Of a stretch of 64,000 nt of DNA, positions 44,479 to 54,278 are shown piece after piece. The notes beneath the pieces are model-generated. The model did not search any database. It was not told the DNA's origin and saw nothing but the letters and a program-made list of their open reading frames with translations. The position numbers were made by a program, and so were the translations under genes. This DNA is from an uncultured bacterium (lineage in GTDB: Bacteria; Bacillota; Clostridia; Lachnospirales; Lachnospiraceae), in the NCBI GenBank assembly GCA_945949875.1, contig CAMFGH010000001.1:1-64000 (forward strand), given 5' to 3'. Each line of letters begins with the position of its first letter. Positions within the stretch are counted from its first letter, which is position 1.

Positions 44479-45732
44479 TCATCCACACGTCTTTAAAATT
44501 TGATAAAGTTCTTCATACGTTTCCTTAATCTTTAAATACCTGCCAATGATATCTTCTTTCTCTTTCTCATAATTCTGAATGATCATATCATAATTGTCCA
44601 TCAGACAGGCAACTATCTCCTTATTAATCTTCCCTGCATCAGCATCCGACTGCAGTATCTTTTTTATGGTTTCCTTTTCAAATGCCTCCTTGTAGCTTCT
44701 CTTACTGTACAAAGCGCTCAGAATATCCGCTACAGCAACCAGCTGCTGTGCCAAAGTAAGGTCTTCCCGTTTGAGTCCTCTGGGATATCCACTGCCATCC
44801 AGTTTTTCATGATGTCTGACTGCTATCTGAACGATCGTGTCGTCTATAGTACCTTTTAAAATGCTTTCTGTTTTCTCCACATGAGATTTCATAATTTCCA
44901 TCTCTTCCGGTGACAAACCTCCTGATGACTCCAAAATCTCCAACGGTATATCTATTTTCCCCAGATCATGAAGCATTGCTCCATAGTGAATATCCCGAAT
45001 CTCACTTCTGGAAAAATTACTTAATTTAGCAAGCTGCTCTGCAAAGTACACTGTTGACATGGTATGGATAACGGTTACTTCGCTTCGGAAATCGATGATA
45101 TAGATCATCATTTCCAGATATTTACGCATATCTCTTTCCGAAAGAGAATGATCTCTCAGAAACCCATCCAATTCTTCTTTATAAGAACCATCCTTTAACT
45201 TATCCAGCAAATGCTCTTTGCTTTCCAGTGCCTGAAACTCCTGAAATGCTTTTCCGGAAAAAGTAATATCCCTGTTTACTTTAAAATAATTCGGACCCAA
45301 AAGTCCCATTCTCCGATGTTCCAGTTTATCTATTAAGTTCAGATATTCCAGTACTTTTTTATTGTCCGCACTCATTCGTAATGCCGGGAATCGGTTATAA
45401 TGCTGATGATGGTCACGTACAATATCCGCTTTATCTCCTAATGGCGTAAAGAACCGAATAAACAAATATCCATATAATGAATGCTCTACCGGATCGATAA
45501 TCTCCGCATTTCCCAAATCTTCTCTGGGAGATTCTCTGAATAATCCGATATCATGCAGAAGTCCTACTAAAATATAATCCAGCAGCTCCCGTTTGGTATA
45601 ACATTCCTTGGAATCCAATATCTTATACAAAAGATATCCTGTGATTTCACAATGCGTCATAACTTCTTTGTCAACAATACCTAATGTGCGGAAAATAATA
45701 TCCATTACGTCTTTACTTCTAATAATACTCAT
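44479..45732 (-). CDS. HD-GYP-domain phosphohydrolase with a second HD domain
   Basis: Likely cyclic-di-GMP (or related) phosphodiesterase of 417 residues. The N-terminal part (about 10-140) is a divergent HD domain with LLHDIGLF and RDHHQHY. The C-terminal part (about 210-380) is HD-GYP with [39 protein letters not shown] and [20 protein letters not shown]; the GYP residues are intact. The last ~40 residues are a Lys/Glu-rich helix. It precedes the MCP gene and is downstream of the PocR-MCP gene. Activity is expected from the intact metal ligands but not proven. Confidence 0.9.
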   Translation of the reverse strand: MSIIRSKDVMDIIFRTLGIVDKEVMTHCEITGYLLYKILDSKECYTKRELLDYILVGLLHDIGLFRESPREDLGNAEIIDPVEHSLYGYLFIRFFTPLGDKADIVRDHHQHYNRFPALRMSADNKKVLEYLNLIDKLEHRRMGLLGPNYFKVNRDITFSGKAFQEFQALESKEHLLDKLKDGSYKEELDGFLRDHSLSERDMRKYLEMMIYIIDFRSEVTVIHTMSTVYFAEQLAKLSNFSRSEIRDIHYGAMLHDLGKIDIPLEILESSGGLSPEEMEIMKSHVEKTESILKGTIDDTIVQIAVRHHEKLDGSGYPRGLKREDLTLAQQLVAVADILSALYSKRSYKEAFEKETIKKILQSDADAGKINKEIVACLMDNYDMIIQNYEKEKEDIIGRYLKIKETYEELYQILKTCG

Positions 45733-45842
45733 ATGATAAAGCGATTCTCCTGTTATTCTTTCCCCACACGACTATTTTCGTCAAAACAGAATCATCTGTC
45801 AACTCCAATCCAATAAAGATTCTGCAAAAATCTCCGGAATAT

Positions 45843-45882
45843 AAAAAAGCTTCCAAACACTGCAGCATTTAGAAGCTTTTTT
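45843..45882. terminator. Terminator downstream of the PocR-MCP gene
   Basis: AAAAAAGCTTC / GAAGCTTTTTT arms around an 18-base loop, with T-runs on both strands. Confidence 0.85.
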
Positions 45883-45934
45883 CTTATATTTAATGTATTT
45901 TCACTATGCATTTACTATATGCCTGTATTTTGAT

Positions 45935-46726
45935 CTACAGAAAAATATTCTGGTCTGTCTCTGTCATTTCATGCACTACTTTGGAAATGCTGTCCACCTT
46001 TTCGCCGATCATCTGATTCAGTTCCTTACTGTCCTTAGAAAGATTCTCCACTTCCTGAGCAACAACAGCAAATCCCCTCCCGGCTGATCCGGCACGTGCT
46101 GCTTCTATTCTGGCGTTCAATGATAAAATACCCTGTCTCTGCTGGATGCTGTTAAATTTATCTGTATAAACGCGAATATCCTTTACCATTGCTTCACATT
46201 GATTAACACCCTCTGTCAAACGGGCAATCATCTTTCCGTTATACTTTTCTGTATATTCCGTATTAATGTAATTGTTGAGAACCTGCCCCAAAAGTGTGGC
46301 TGATGCAACGATTGCCTCTTCTGTTCTTACATTGACTTTTTTAAGTGCCGCAATGTACTCATCTTCATTCACGCCGATTTCTCTGGCTACCCTACGGAAT
46401 TCTTCTTCGTCCGGAGCTTCCGGCAGAACCTGTCCACCAATAACCGCTCCCATCTTCTGACCTGCTACAACCAGATCAATACCAAAATCAATCAGTCCTG
46501 CATGGCAGTGATAAATTCCCTTACCTTCTCTGTCGCACTTTTCACAGCGGGCACATCCTTCTTTACTTCCTCTGGTCAGCTTGATACAAAAATCAGTAAA
46601 ATTATAGCACTCTGAAATGTACTCTCCGTCTGCACCGACTGCTACGGTTGCAAGTCCTGTAGCTTTTGCCCAGTTCGACATAATCTCTTCAAATTTTGTC
46701 ATATCTGCAAAATCCTGTATTCTCAT
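45935..46726 (-). CDS. Soluble PocR-domain chemoreceptor (PocR + short MCP tip)
   Basis: 263-residue cytosolic receptor without TM helix. Residues ~1-165 form a PocR ligand-binding domain with its conserved cysteines (SECYNFTDFCIKL, GCARCEKCDREG, YHCHAGLIDFG); PocR domains are thought to bind small hydrocarbon derivatives such as propanediol. Residues ~190-263 keep only the MCP hairpin tip (LSLNARIEAARAGSAGRGFA and VENLSKDSKELN) and stop soon after it, so methylation helices are absent or very short. An ATG with GGAGGAT is present. Its output partner is unknown. Confidence 0.88.
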   Translation of the reverse strand: MRIQDFADMTKFEEIMSNWAKATGLATVAVGADGEYISECYNFTDFCIKLTRGSKEGCARCEKCDREGKGIYHCHAGLIDFGIDLVVAGQKMGAVIGGQVLPEAPDEEEFRRVAREIGVNEDEYIAALKKVNVRTEEAIVASATLLGQVLNNYINTEYTEKYNGKMIARLTEGVNQCEAMVKDIRVYTDKFNSIQQRQGILSLNARIEAARAGSAGRGFAVVAQEVENLSKDSKELNQMIGEKVDSISKVVHEMTETDQNIFL

Positions 46727-46763
46727 GACATATCCTCCAACGTATTCCTATTTTTAATAATTT

Positions 46764-48410
46764 TTATAGATACTTTTCTTGAAAAGCTTCCAATGTAATA
46801 GGTCTTGAAAAATAGAATCCCTGATAGCTATACACATCAAATCGTTTCGTAAAATCTATCATCTTTCGGTCTTCCATGCCTTCCAGACATACATGAACGT
46901 TCAAATCATTCGCACAATCCGTAACAGCACGCACAATCGATTGATTTGCTTTATTTCCTTCGATGTCTCTGACAAATGCCCTGTCAATCTTTAAAGTATC
47001 GACCGGAAGTTCACTCAGCAGATTCAATGATGAAAATCCTGTCCCAAAATCATCAATGGCAATCTTTATTCCTAAAGATTTCAAATAGGTGACTTCTCTG
47101 TTTAAATAGTTCTTCTCTAACTGTCTGCATCGTTCCGTCAACTCCAGGCATAGATTCTGAGCAGGAAATCCGGTTTCTTCCAAAATTTCCTTTACCGCAT
47201 CCCGGAAAGAAATGCGACACAGCTGCGTATACGCAATATTCACATTCAAAACAAAATCCGGATATTTCTCAACAAAAGGTTTCGCCTCTGTACATGCCCT
47301 CTTTAATATCCAGTTGCCCAGATCAAAAAACCTTGGATCATGCTCCAGCCATGGAATAAAAATCCCCGGCGGGACCTCTCCCATCTGTTCATTTCTCCAG
47401 CGTAGCAGTGCTTCCCCACCAATCATTTCTTCTTTTTCCGCGCTGAAAATAGGCTGATAACATAGGTAAAACCCTTTATAACCATCCAAGAGACTTTTTC
47501 TGAGAGCATCCATAAGCTCCAGATTCTTTTTATTATTAATCAGGCTGTCCTTATCAAATAATACCAGATCTCCATGATTCTCATGTTTGGACTGCTCAAA
47601 CGCATACCGACCACTGGACTGTACAGAATATTCATCAAATTCTCCGTTGGAATGAACTGCCCCACCGGATATGTATACCGCCACTCGTATGCCTTCCACA
47701 AAAATATTATGGCGCATCTCCCGGCGGATCTTTTCGTATAAGTCTTCTATTTCTTCCACAGTTTTGTTCTCAAAGCAGCATGCAAATCGAACTCCATCCA
47801 GACGGAAAATATATCCTTCTCTCCGTACCAGTGTATACAGTTTCGATGCAACTTCCCGAAGAACTTTATCACCAAAAGCATATCCATACACATCATTTAC
47901 TTCTGAAAAATTGTTCACACCCAGCACAAGAAGATACGAATCCTTCTTTTCTTCTTTTGCTTTTTTCATGTACCGCCAGAATTCATATATATTATATAAG
48001 TTTGTAGTCGCATCCACATTATCCATAATGCCATGGTTTTCAATAGTACCCAGAAAAAGATCTGCTTCGCCATCTTTTCCCTTTTGCACCTTCCCCTGAC
48101 AAGTGCATACTACATACTCTCCATCCCGGTTTCGGGCACGATAGTCCATAGAATGGGTATCTCGTTTACCCTCAAAGACGTTCTTAATATCTTCGATATA
48201 TTTTCCCCTGTCTTCCGGATGTATATGCTCTGCCCAGATCGTTCCTGCATCTTCCATATATTCTCCCGGAAGCCCAAAGTATTCCACTGCATTTTTTGAC
48301 CATCTGGATATTCCTGTCTTCATATTACAGACATAAAGATACCTACGTTTTGAGGTATCCGCAAAGCCTTCAAATATTCTGCTGTCTAAGCCACTGGTAT
48401 CAAGCCCCAT
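46764..48410 (-). CDS. PAS-GGDEF(degenerate)-EAL cyclic-di-GMP phosphodiesterase
   Basis: 548-residue cytosolic protein. A PAS_3-type domain (about 20-130; WSKNAVEYFGLPGEYM, HIHPEDRGKYIEDIKNVF) is followed by a GGDEF-fold domain (about 150-285). In that domain the active motif is replaced by LDGVRF, so it should not make c-di-GMP; it may bind GTP as a regulator. The EAL domain (about 300-548) has intact residues: GGEALLRWR, NVNIAYTQL, LELTERCRQLE, IAIDDFGTGFSSL, LKIDRAFV and LEGME. The ATG at 48410 was chosen for GGGAGAT. The protein is a probable c-di-GMP hydrolase next to an HD-GYP protein. Confidence 0.92.
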   Translation of the reverse strand: MGLDTSGLDSRIFEGFADTSKRRYLYVCNMKTGISRWSKNAVEYFGLPGEYMEDAGTIWAEHIHPEDRGKYIEDIKNVFEGKRDTHSMDYRARNRDGEYVVCTCQGKVQKGKDGEADLFLGTIENHGIMDNVDATTNLYNIYEFWRYMKKAKEEKKDSYLLVLGVNNFSEVNDVYGYAFGDKVLREVASKLYTLVRREGYIFRLDGVRFACCFENKTVEEIEDLYEKIRREMRHNIFVEGIRVAVYISGGAVHSNGEFDEYSVQSSGRYAFEQSKHENHGDLVLFDKDSLINNKKNLELMDALRKSLLDGYKGFYLCYQPIFSAEKEEMIGGEALLRWRNEQMGEVPPGIFIPWLEHDPRFFDLGNWILKRACTEAKPFVEKYPDFVLNVNIAYTQLCRISFRDAVKEILEETGFPAQNLCLELTERCRQLEKNYLNREVTYLKSLGIKIAIDDFGTGFSSLNLLSELPVDTLKIDRAFVRDIEGNKANQSIVRAVTDCANDLNVHVCLEGMEDRKMIDFTKRFDVYSYQGFYFSRPITLEAFQEKYL

Positions 48411-48483
48411 TTTTATCTCCCTATAGAGGTAATTCATATAATCAGTCTATTTCTATTCTAACTCATTACAAAAAAATTGTAAA

Positions 48484-48516
48484 CAAAAATGCCGAAATAC
48501 AGTTGAATATTTCGAC
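48484..48516 (-). terminator. Terminator of the Na/Pi cotransporter gene
   Basis: On the minus strand GTCGAAATA / TATTTCGGC stem with an eight-base loop, then ATTTTTGTTT. Confidence 0.75.
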
Positions 48517-48530
48517 AATTTTCGTCATTT

Positions 48531-50150
48531 TTAATAATCCATTTTTAAAGTATCATTTGCGATATTCAAAGCGTGATCCCCAATCCTCTCAAAATCTGTT
48601 AACATCTCTGAAAACAGAATGCTCCCTTCTCCCGAACATGTCCCTGACTGCATTCGTGCATACATATTATCTCTAAACATGATTGTCATATCATCGATTT
48701 TTTGTTCCATACAAGCGATTTTTTCATGCCATATGATATAGTCTGTGGGCTTTTCCGACAATATTTCAAAAAGATCCATACATATTTGTTTCATCTGCAA
48801 CAGTTCATTATCAGCACTCTCCGAAAAAAAGACATTTTTGTCAGCTAATATTTTAAAATATCCCGCTATGTTAACTGCATGATCACTGATTCTTTCGATA
48901 TTACCGGTTATGGAAAATAATGAATTCAAAATGCGGCTTCCTGTTTTGGTAGTCTCGTAAGATACTGCTAATGTAATATACTTTGAAATTTCCTTGTTCA
49001 AATAGTCCACATATTCTTCCCGTTGTTCTACAGACGCAAGCTTTTCTTTATCTCTCTCCAGAACTGCATCAAATGCCTCCCCTACATTACTTTTTGCCAT
49101 ATCCATCATCCGCATAAGTTCTTTTTTAATCCCTTCCATGCAAATGACAGAGGCCCCCAGTTTTTCCGTATTGATATGTTTGATATCCAGCAAATATTTA
49201 ACGTGCATTCCCTCCCTTTCATTCGAACCCTTTTTATCTCTCAATATAAGCGTTGCTATTTTTCCCAGATATGTTCCAACCGGCAGCAGCAAAAGCGTCG
49301 TTACAACATTAAACATGGTATGCAGGTTTGCAATCTGTGCAGGCGCACTTCCCGGTGTCCAGCTTTCTATCAGCATAAGAATCGGAGTGGTAAGACATAA
49401 AATCGTAAATACGACCGTCCCGAATACATTGAACATAATATGTATCAGTGTGGTTCTCTTTGCATTTCTGCTGGTTCCCACAGAAGCCAGGAGTGCAGTA
49501 ATACAAGTACCGATATTTTGTCCAAACAATATAAAAGCTGCGCTTTTCAGGCCGATCGCGCCGCTCCCCGCAAGCGCCTGTAAGATGCCCACAGAAGCCG
49601 ACGAGGATTGTATAAGCGCAGTAAAGGTGGTTCCGGCGACAATCCCTAATAAGGGATTCTCAAACTTTGTAAGAATGCTTACAAAACCCTCTGAAGCGGC
49701 CAGCGGTTCCATGGCGAACCCCATCATATCCATGCCTATAAACAGTACCCCGAGCCCAGCCATAATCTCCCCGATGTATTTTACTTTTTCATTCTTTATA
49801 AATACAATTGCAGCCACTCCCAGGAATGCTATAAAAGGTGCAATTTCTCCTACATCCAGGGCAATTAACTGCCCTGTAATGGTTGTTCCTATGTTGGCAC
49901 CCATTATGATCCATATTGCCTGATTCAGTGTCATCATTCCCGAATTGACAAATCCAACTACCATCACCGTAGTGGCAGAAGAGGACTGGATGACTGCTGT
50001 GATTATGGCCCCCGCCAGCACTCCTATCAGTCTGTTAGAAGTCAGTTTCTCCAGAATCGTTTTCATCTTATTTCCGGCAGCAGATTCCAGACCGGTACTC
50101 ATCATTTGCATTCCATATAAAAATAACGCCAGACCACCCAGTAAATACAT
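48531..50150 (-). CDS. Na+/phosphate cotransporter family protein with C-terminal PhoU-like region
   Basis: Membrane protein of 539 residues. The N-terminal ~310 residues hold two inverted Na_Pi_cotrans repeats with the QSSSATTVM and QSSSASVGIL signatures and paired re-entrant loops. Residues ~340-539 are PhoU-like helices (ESADNELLQMKQICMDLFEIL cut; MLTDFERIGDHALNIAND). Members of this group can import or export phosphate. It begins 12 bases after the P-type ATPase stop, with GGAGG, so it should be on the Mn-riboswitch transcript. Phosphate export together with a divalent cation is an inference from that layout. Confidence 0.92.
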   Translation of the reverse strand: MYLLGGLALFLYGMQMMSTGLESAAGNKMKTILEKLTSNRLIGVLAGAIITAVIQSSSATTVMVVGFVNSGMMTLNQAIWIIMGANIGTTITGQLIALDVGEIAPFIAFLGVAAIVFIKNEKVKYIGEIMAGLGVLFIGMDMMGFAMEPLAASEGFVSILTKFENPLLGIVAGTTFTALIQSSSASVGILQALAGSGAIGLKSAAFILFGQNIGTCITALLASVGTSRNAKRTTLIHIMFNVFGTVVFTILCLTTPILMLIESWTPGSAPAQIANLHTMFNVVTTLLLLPVGTYLGKIATLILRDKKGSNEREGMHVKYLLDIKHINTEKLGASVICMEGIKKELMRMMDMAKSNVGEAFDAVLERDKEKLASVEQREEYVDYLNKEISKYITLAVSYETTKTGSRILNSLFSITGNIERISDHAVNIAGYFKILADKNVFFSESADNELLQMKQICMDLFEILSEKPTDYIIWHEKIACMEQKIDDMTIMFRDNMYARMQSGTCSGEGSILFSEMLTDFERIGDHALNIANDTLKMDY

Positions 50151-50162
50151 AACACTTCCTCC

Positions 50163-52784
50163 CTAAAATCTCTTTCCCAGTTGTTCCTTTATACCCCGAA
50201 CTATCTGAATAGAAAATGTAGGAATACATGCCAGTAGCACAATCCATCCCAGCTTAGCCACACTCAATGTTTCCACCATAAATAATCCATGCATAAATGG
50301 CACAAGCAAAACAAAAGCCAGCAGGAATGCACCTGTTCCAAAAGCTGCTATACTCCATTTATTGCTGGTTAACTTTATCCGGAAAAGAGAAAACTCACTT
50401 CGGCATGTAAATCCATGAAACAGCCTTGCTAAAGTCAGTGTTGCAAACGCCATGGTACTGGCCGTACCGGGCCCGGCTTCTGATCCGATGTAATATGCAG
50501 TCTGAGTAACCGCAGCGATGAACAGACCGTACCCCAGTAATCGTCCCAAAAATTCCTTTGTAAGCATTCCCTTATGAGGATCTCTGGGTTTATTCTTCAA
50601 AAGCAGCTTATCCGATGGCTCCATACCGATTGCCAAAGCCGGCAGGGAATCGGTGAGCAAATTTATGAACAGAAGATGCACCGGTTCAAACGGAGTATCA
50701 AGGGCCATAAACGAGCAAAACAGAACCACAAAAATAGCAGCCATATTTCCGGAAAGCAGAAATTGAATTGCATTCATGATATTTCGATAAACATTTCGGC
50801 CATTTAAAACCGCTTTGATGATCGTGGCAAAATTGTCATCGGCTAGGATCATTGCAGAAGCATCCTTGGAAACCTCGGTTCCTGATATTCCCATTGCCAC
50901 ACCGATATCTGCCTTCTTTAATGCCGGTGCATCATTCACCCCATCTCCTGTCATTGCAACGATATTCCCTTTTCTCTGCCATGCATTTACGATACGGATT
51001 TTATTTTCCGGTGACACTCTGGCATATACCGAGATTTTTTCGAGTACCCCGTCTAATTCTTCCTCCGACATTTTGTCCAGTTCCTGGCCGGTAACCGCCA
51101 TATCCTGATCCTGAAAAATACCAATCTGTTTTGCAATGGCAGTTGCAGTCACTTTATGGTCTCCGGTGATCATAACCGGTTTAATCCCTGCCTTTATAGC
51201 GTCTGACACAGCTTCCATAGACTCTTCTCTTGGTGGATCCATCATGGAAACTAAGCCTATAAAGGTATAACCATATTCCTTTTCCATCGATAAAGTATCT
51301 TCTTCTTTACACTCTTTATACGCAAATGCCAGCACACGTAAGCCATTTTCTGAAAAAGTCTGGTTCTGTTTTACTATTTTTTCCTTATCCTCTTCAGTAA
51401 TCTGCCTGACCCCTTCGCCGGTGGCTATCTTCTCAATTCTGTCCAATAAAACATCCACAGCACCTTTGGTAAATACAGTTGGAACTCCATGGATCCGGTA
51501 CTTTGTACTCATGAGTTTTCTATCAGAATCAAAGGGTATCTCCTCCATACGCGGCATCATGCTTCTGATGTCTTCTGTCGTTACTCCTGCTTCCATAAGA
51601 CCTGCTTTTTCTGCCATATTTAACAAACAGGTCTCTGTCGGATCGCCGATGTCTTTCCCATTACAGATCGAGGAATCATTATTTAAAACAGCACTGTACA
51701 GGAAATACCGGTGCAGACTGAATGTCAAATCCAGTTTCTCCGGCGGCATACAGTTATCATCTATATAAATTTCTTTTACTGTCATCCTGTTCTGTGTCAG
51801 CGTTCCTGTCTTATCTGAACAAATTACGGATACGCAGCCCAGGCTCTCGACCGCTTTTAAATCCTTGATGATCGCATTGTCTGCTGCCATCTTTCTTGTT
51901 CCCATTGCCTGTACGATGGTGACAATGGAGCCAAGGGCTTCCGGAATGGCAGCAACCGCTAAGGCAACCGCGAACATCAAAGAATCCAAAACCGGTTCCT
52001 GCTGCCGGATTCTGAGGCAGAATACCATTACACTGATGATCATAATGTCCATCGCCAGTTTCTTACTGAAATCATCCAGGCTCACCTGCAAAGGCGTTTT
52101 TTTCTCCTTGGTATCATTCATAAGCGCTGCAATTTTACCCATCTCGGTATTCATTCCTGTAGCAGTTACCAGTGCACTGGCTCTGCCATAGGTTACCAGG
52201 CTTCCGGAAAAGATCATATTGTGCCGATCTCCCAGAGCTGCTTCCTTTGTGATTTCTCCCTCTTTTTTATCAACATTCGTTGATTCCCCGGTTAATGCAC
52301 TTTCATTTACCTGCAGAGAATGGTTCTCAAGGATCCGTCCATCTGCAGCAATCAGGTCTCCGGCTTCCAGCAGCAGCACATCCCCGGGAACGATTTCCCT
52401 TGAAGGTACTTCTTTTTTTATTCCATCTCTTAAGACCTTTGCCTTGGGAGCAGATAATTCTTTTAAAGAATCCAGAGATTTTTCTGCCTTGACGTACTGA
52501 ACCGTTCCAAGAACCGCATTTAAAATAAGGACTGTAAAAATAACGATGATACTCTCTGCATTTCCCGACAGCATAGAAATAATTGCCGCCACAATGAGAA
52601 TCATAACCAGTAAATCTGCAAATTGCTCCAAAAATACTCTTAATACACTTTTTTTCCCTTTCTCTTCTAAGACATTCTCTCCGTATTTTTGTAATAAAGC
52701 CTTTGCTTCCTCTTCGGTATGTCCTAAAGGACTTCCATAGATTTCAAATAATTCCTGTTTCGTCTGTTGATAAACTTCTTTCAT
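50163..52784 (-). CDS. P-type ATPase (P2A, Ca2+/Mn2+ type) under Mn2+ riboswitch
   Basis: Cation-exporting pump of 873 residues with ten TM helices. Motifs: TGES in the actuator domain, PEAL in TM4 (ion site), the phosphorylation motif CSDKTGTLTQNRM, nucleotide residues FTKGAVD, and TGDGVNDAPALKKADIGVAMG (cut by function) of the hinge. The class is SERCA-like P2A, which covers Ca2+ and Mn2+ pumps. The yybP-ykoY riboswitch ahead of it favours Mn2+ export, as known for similar pumps in streptococci and lactococci. The ATG at 52784 has AAGGAG upstream; earlier in-frame starts lie within the riboswitch. Confidence 0.93.
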   Translation of the reverse strand: MKEVYQQTKQELFEIYGSPLGHTEEEAKALLQKYGENVLEEKGKKSVLRVFLEQFADLLVMILIVAAIISMLSGNAESIIVIFTVLILNAVLGTVQYVKAEKSLDSLKELSAPKAKVLRDGIKKEVPSREIVPGDVLLLEAGDLIAADGRILENHSLQVNESALTGESTNVDKKEGEITKEAALGDRHNMIFSGSLVTYGRASALVTATGMNTEMGKIAALMNDTKEKKTPLQVSLDDFSKKLAMDIMIISVMVFCLRIRQQEPVLDSLMFAVALAVAAIPEALGSIVTIVQAMGTRKMAADNAIIKDLKAVESLGCVSVICSDKTGTLTQNRMTVKEIYIDDNCMPPEKLDLTFSLHRYFLYSAVLNNDSSICNGKDIGDPTETCLLNMAEKAGLMEAGVTTEDIRSMMPRMEEIPFDSDRKLMSTKYRIHGVPTVFTKGAVDVLLDRIEKIATGEGVRQITEEDKEKIVKQNQTFSENGLRVLAFAYKECKEEDTLSMEKEYGYTFIGLVSMMDPPREESMEAVSDAIKAGIKPVMITGDHKVTATAIAKQIGIFQDQDMAVTGQELDKMSEEELDGVLEKISVYARVSPENKIRIVNAWQRKGNIVAMTGDGVNDAPALKKADIGVAMGISGTEVSKDASAMILADDNFATIIKAVLNGRNVYRNIMNAIQFLLSGNMAAIFVVLFCSFMALDTPFEPVHLLFINLLTDSLPALAIGMEPSDKLLLKNKPRDPHKGMLTKEFLGRLLGYGLFIAAVTQTAYYIGSEAGPGTASTMAFATLTLARLFHGFTCRSEFSLFRIKLTSNKWSIAAFGTGAFLLAFVLLVPFMHGLFMVETLSVAKLGWIVLLACIPTFSIQIVRGIKEQLGKRF

Positions 52785-52810
52785 ACTTTTTCTCCTTTCC
52801 GAATTGTGTA

Positions 52811-52946
52811 CAAAAGAAAAAGACCTTTTGTGCACAATAAATGTACACAAAAAGTCTTGTTTAACAACTGTCACCTGGTCCCCGGTCTCAAAAGACGTCC
52901 TGACGAAAACCAGAACATGCATGGCATGCAACTACTCCCTTTTTGC
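52811..52946 (-). promoter_or_regulatory. yybP-ykoY (Mn2+) riboswitch with terminator
   Basis: Read on the minus strand, GCAAAAAGGGAGTAG begins the aptamer, CGTCAGGACG forms the loop region, and CAAGACTTTTTGTG closes it, so AAAAAG pairs with CTTTTT as P1. The same CTTTTTGTG is reused in a terminator (AAGACTTTTTGTGTAC with GTGCACAAAAGGTCTT, 52858-52820, then T-rich). P1 and terminator exclude each other, which is the known ON-switch logic of this class: Mn2+ stabilises P1 and allows readthrough. Confidence 0.85.
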
Positions 52947-53050
52947 TGATATCAGTTTATCATATGCATTTTCAGGAGTCAACGATACTTAGGTCTTAAG
53001 TTTCCGCTGTTTTCTACAGAAAATTATATTTTTATAACATTCTTTATTAT

Positions 53051-54163
53051 ATGATTTTCCAAAGAAAACGCGTTGTGCTGAAAGGCGTACGTACGTTAGG
53101 ACAGTATTTGATCCTTGCAGTCTCACTAATTGGTTCCTGTATTTTAGCCAAACTGGTATATCAGAAAAAGCCGACTTCCACTCTGATCCGATACATTCTG
53201 GCTGTAGGATTTCTGGTGTTTTATTCGTATCTGATGTTTATCACATCTGTGAATCTGGCATTCTGTTATATCCTGGTGGCATATATTGTTTTGATTGTGT
53301 ATGTAGACATTAAATTTTCCGTTATGATCGGGGCATATGGTTTCCTGTTAAATATTGCTTTGATGGCAAAGCGTCTGATGACAACAGGGCTGACTGATGC
53401 ACACCACCCTGGATGTAGCCGACAGCATCATGAAAAATATTGAGGAAGCCATCGCAGAAACAAATGAACTGAAAAATGCCATCGGTGCTACGCAGCATTC
53501 TATGAAAGATATGACCGGTGGCGCAAATGATGCAGTGCAGGCCATCATGGAGCAGCAGCAAAGTACCAATGAAATCGATGATTATATCAAGGACGTATCC
53601 GTATCTACTGAGCAGATTGCCGGAGAGCTGATGAATGCGGAAAGTAATCTGGATGCCGGACAGGAAGTAATGAACGAGCTGCTTGAACAGGTAAAAGTAT
53701 CCGAATCTTCCGGCAATGTGGTTGCCAATGAAATGAGCGGCTTGAAGGAAAACGCCAGACTGATGCAGAATATCGTAGAACTGATCATCAATGTGGCAGA
53801 TCAGACTTCTCTTCTGGCACTGAATGCCAGCATCGAAGCAGCCAGAGCAGGAGAAACAGGAAGAGGTTTTGCAGTAGTAGCCAGCGAAATCTCAGGTTTG
53901 GCTGCCCAGACCAACAGTGCAACCGGGCGATTTCCAAACAGGCCGAGCAATTGCAGCAGGTAGTGCAGGCTGTGGAAAATGCCAACAAACAGGTAGTGGA
54001 AAATATCAGTAATGTGTCTGCTGTAACAGAAGAAGTAACTGCAAGTGCAAATGAAACTCTGAGTAACTGTAACCGGAATCTGAAAAGCATTGAAAGAGTA
54101 ACAGAAATTATGGATACCCTTGGTCAAGATGCCCAGAAATTACATCAGGCAGAAGCAATATAA
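53051..54163 (+). pseudogene. Decayed methyl-accepting chemotaxis protein gene
   Basis: Three adjoining reading-frame pieces add up to a broken MCP. Positions 53051-~53400 encode four or so TM helices like those of the MCP at 43-44 kb, but lack its first helices and a ribosome binding site. From 53397 the frame shifts and the signalling coiled coil follows, including [20 protein letters not shown] (cut at 20). Near 53930-53950 the frame shifts back and the last helix (VVENISNVSAVTEEVTASAN) runs to a stop at 54163. The segment that should join membrane and coil is missing. It is unlikely to be functional. Confidence 0.85.
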
Positions 54164-54213
54164 TCTTCTCTGCCGATTTGTCTGTTGATCTTTATGTCGT
54201 ATACCTTTTCAAT

Positions 54214-54264
54214 AAAAATACGCAGGCAGCCTCCCTTGTCCGGGTGGTTGTCTTCGTATTTTTT
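54214..54264. terminator. Bidirectional terminator between MCP remnant and rlmD
   Basis: AAAAATACG / CGTATTTTT outer stem with an imperfect GC-rich inner stem and T-runs outside on both strands. Confidence 0.85.
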
Positions 54265-54278
54265 CATTCATTTATTTC

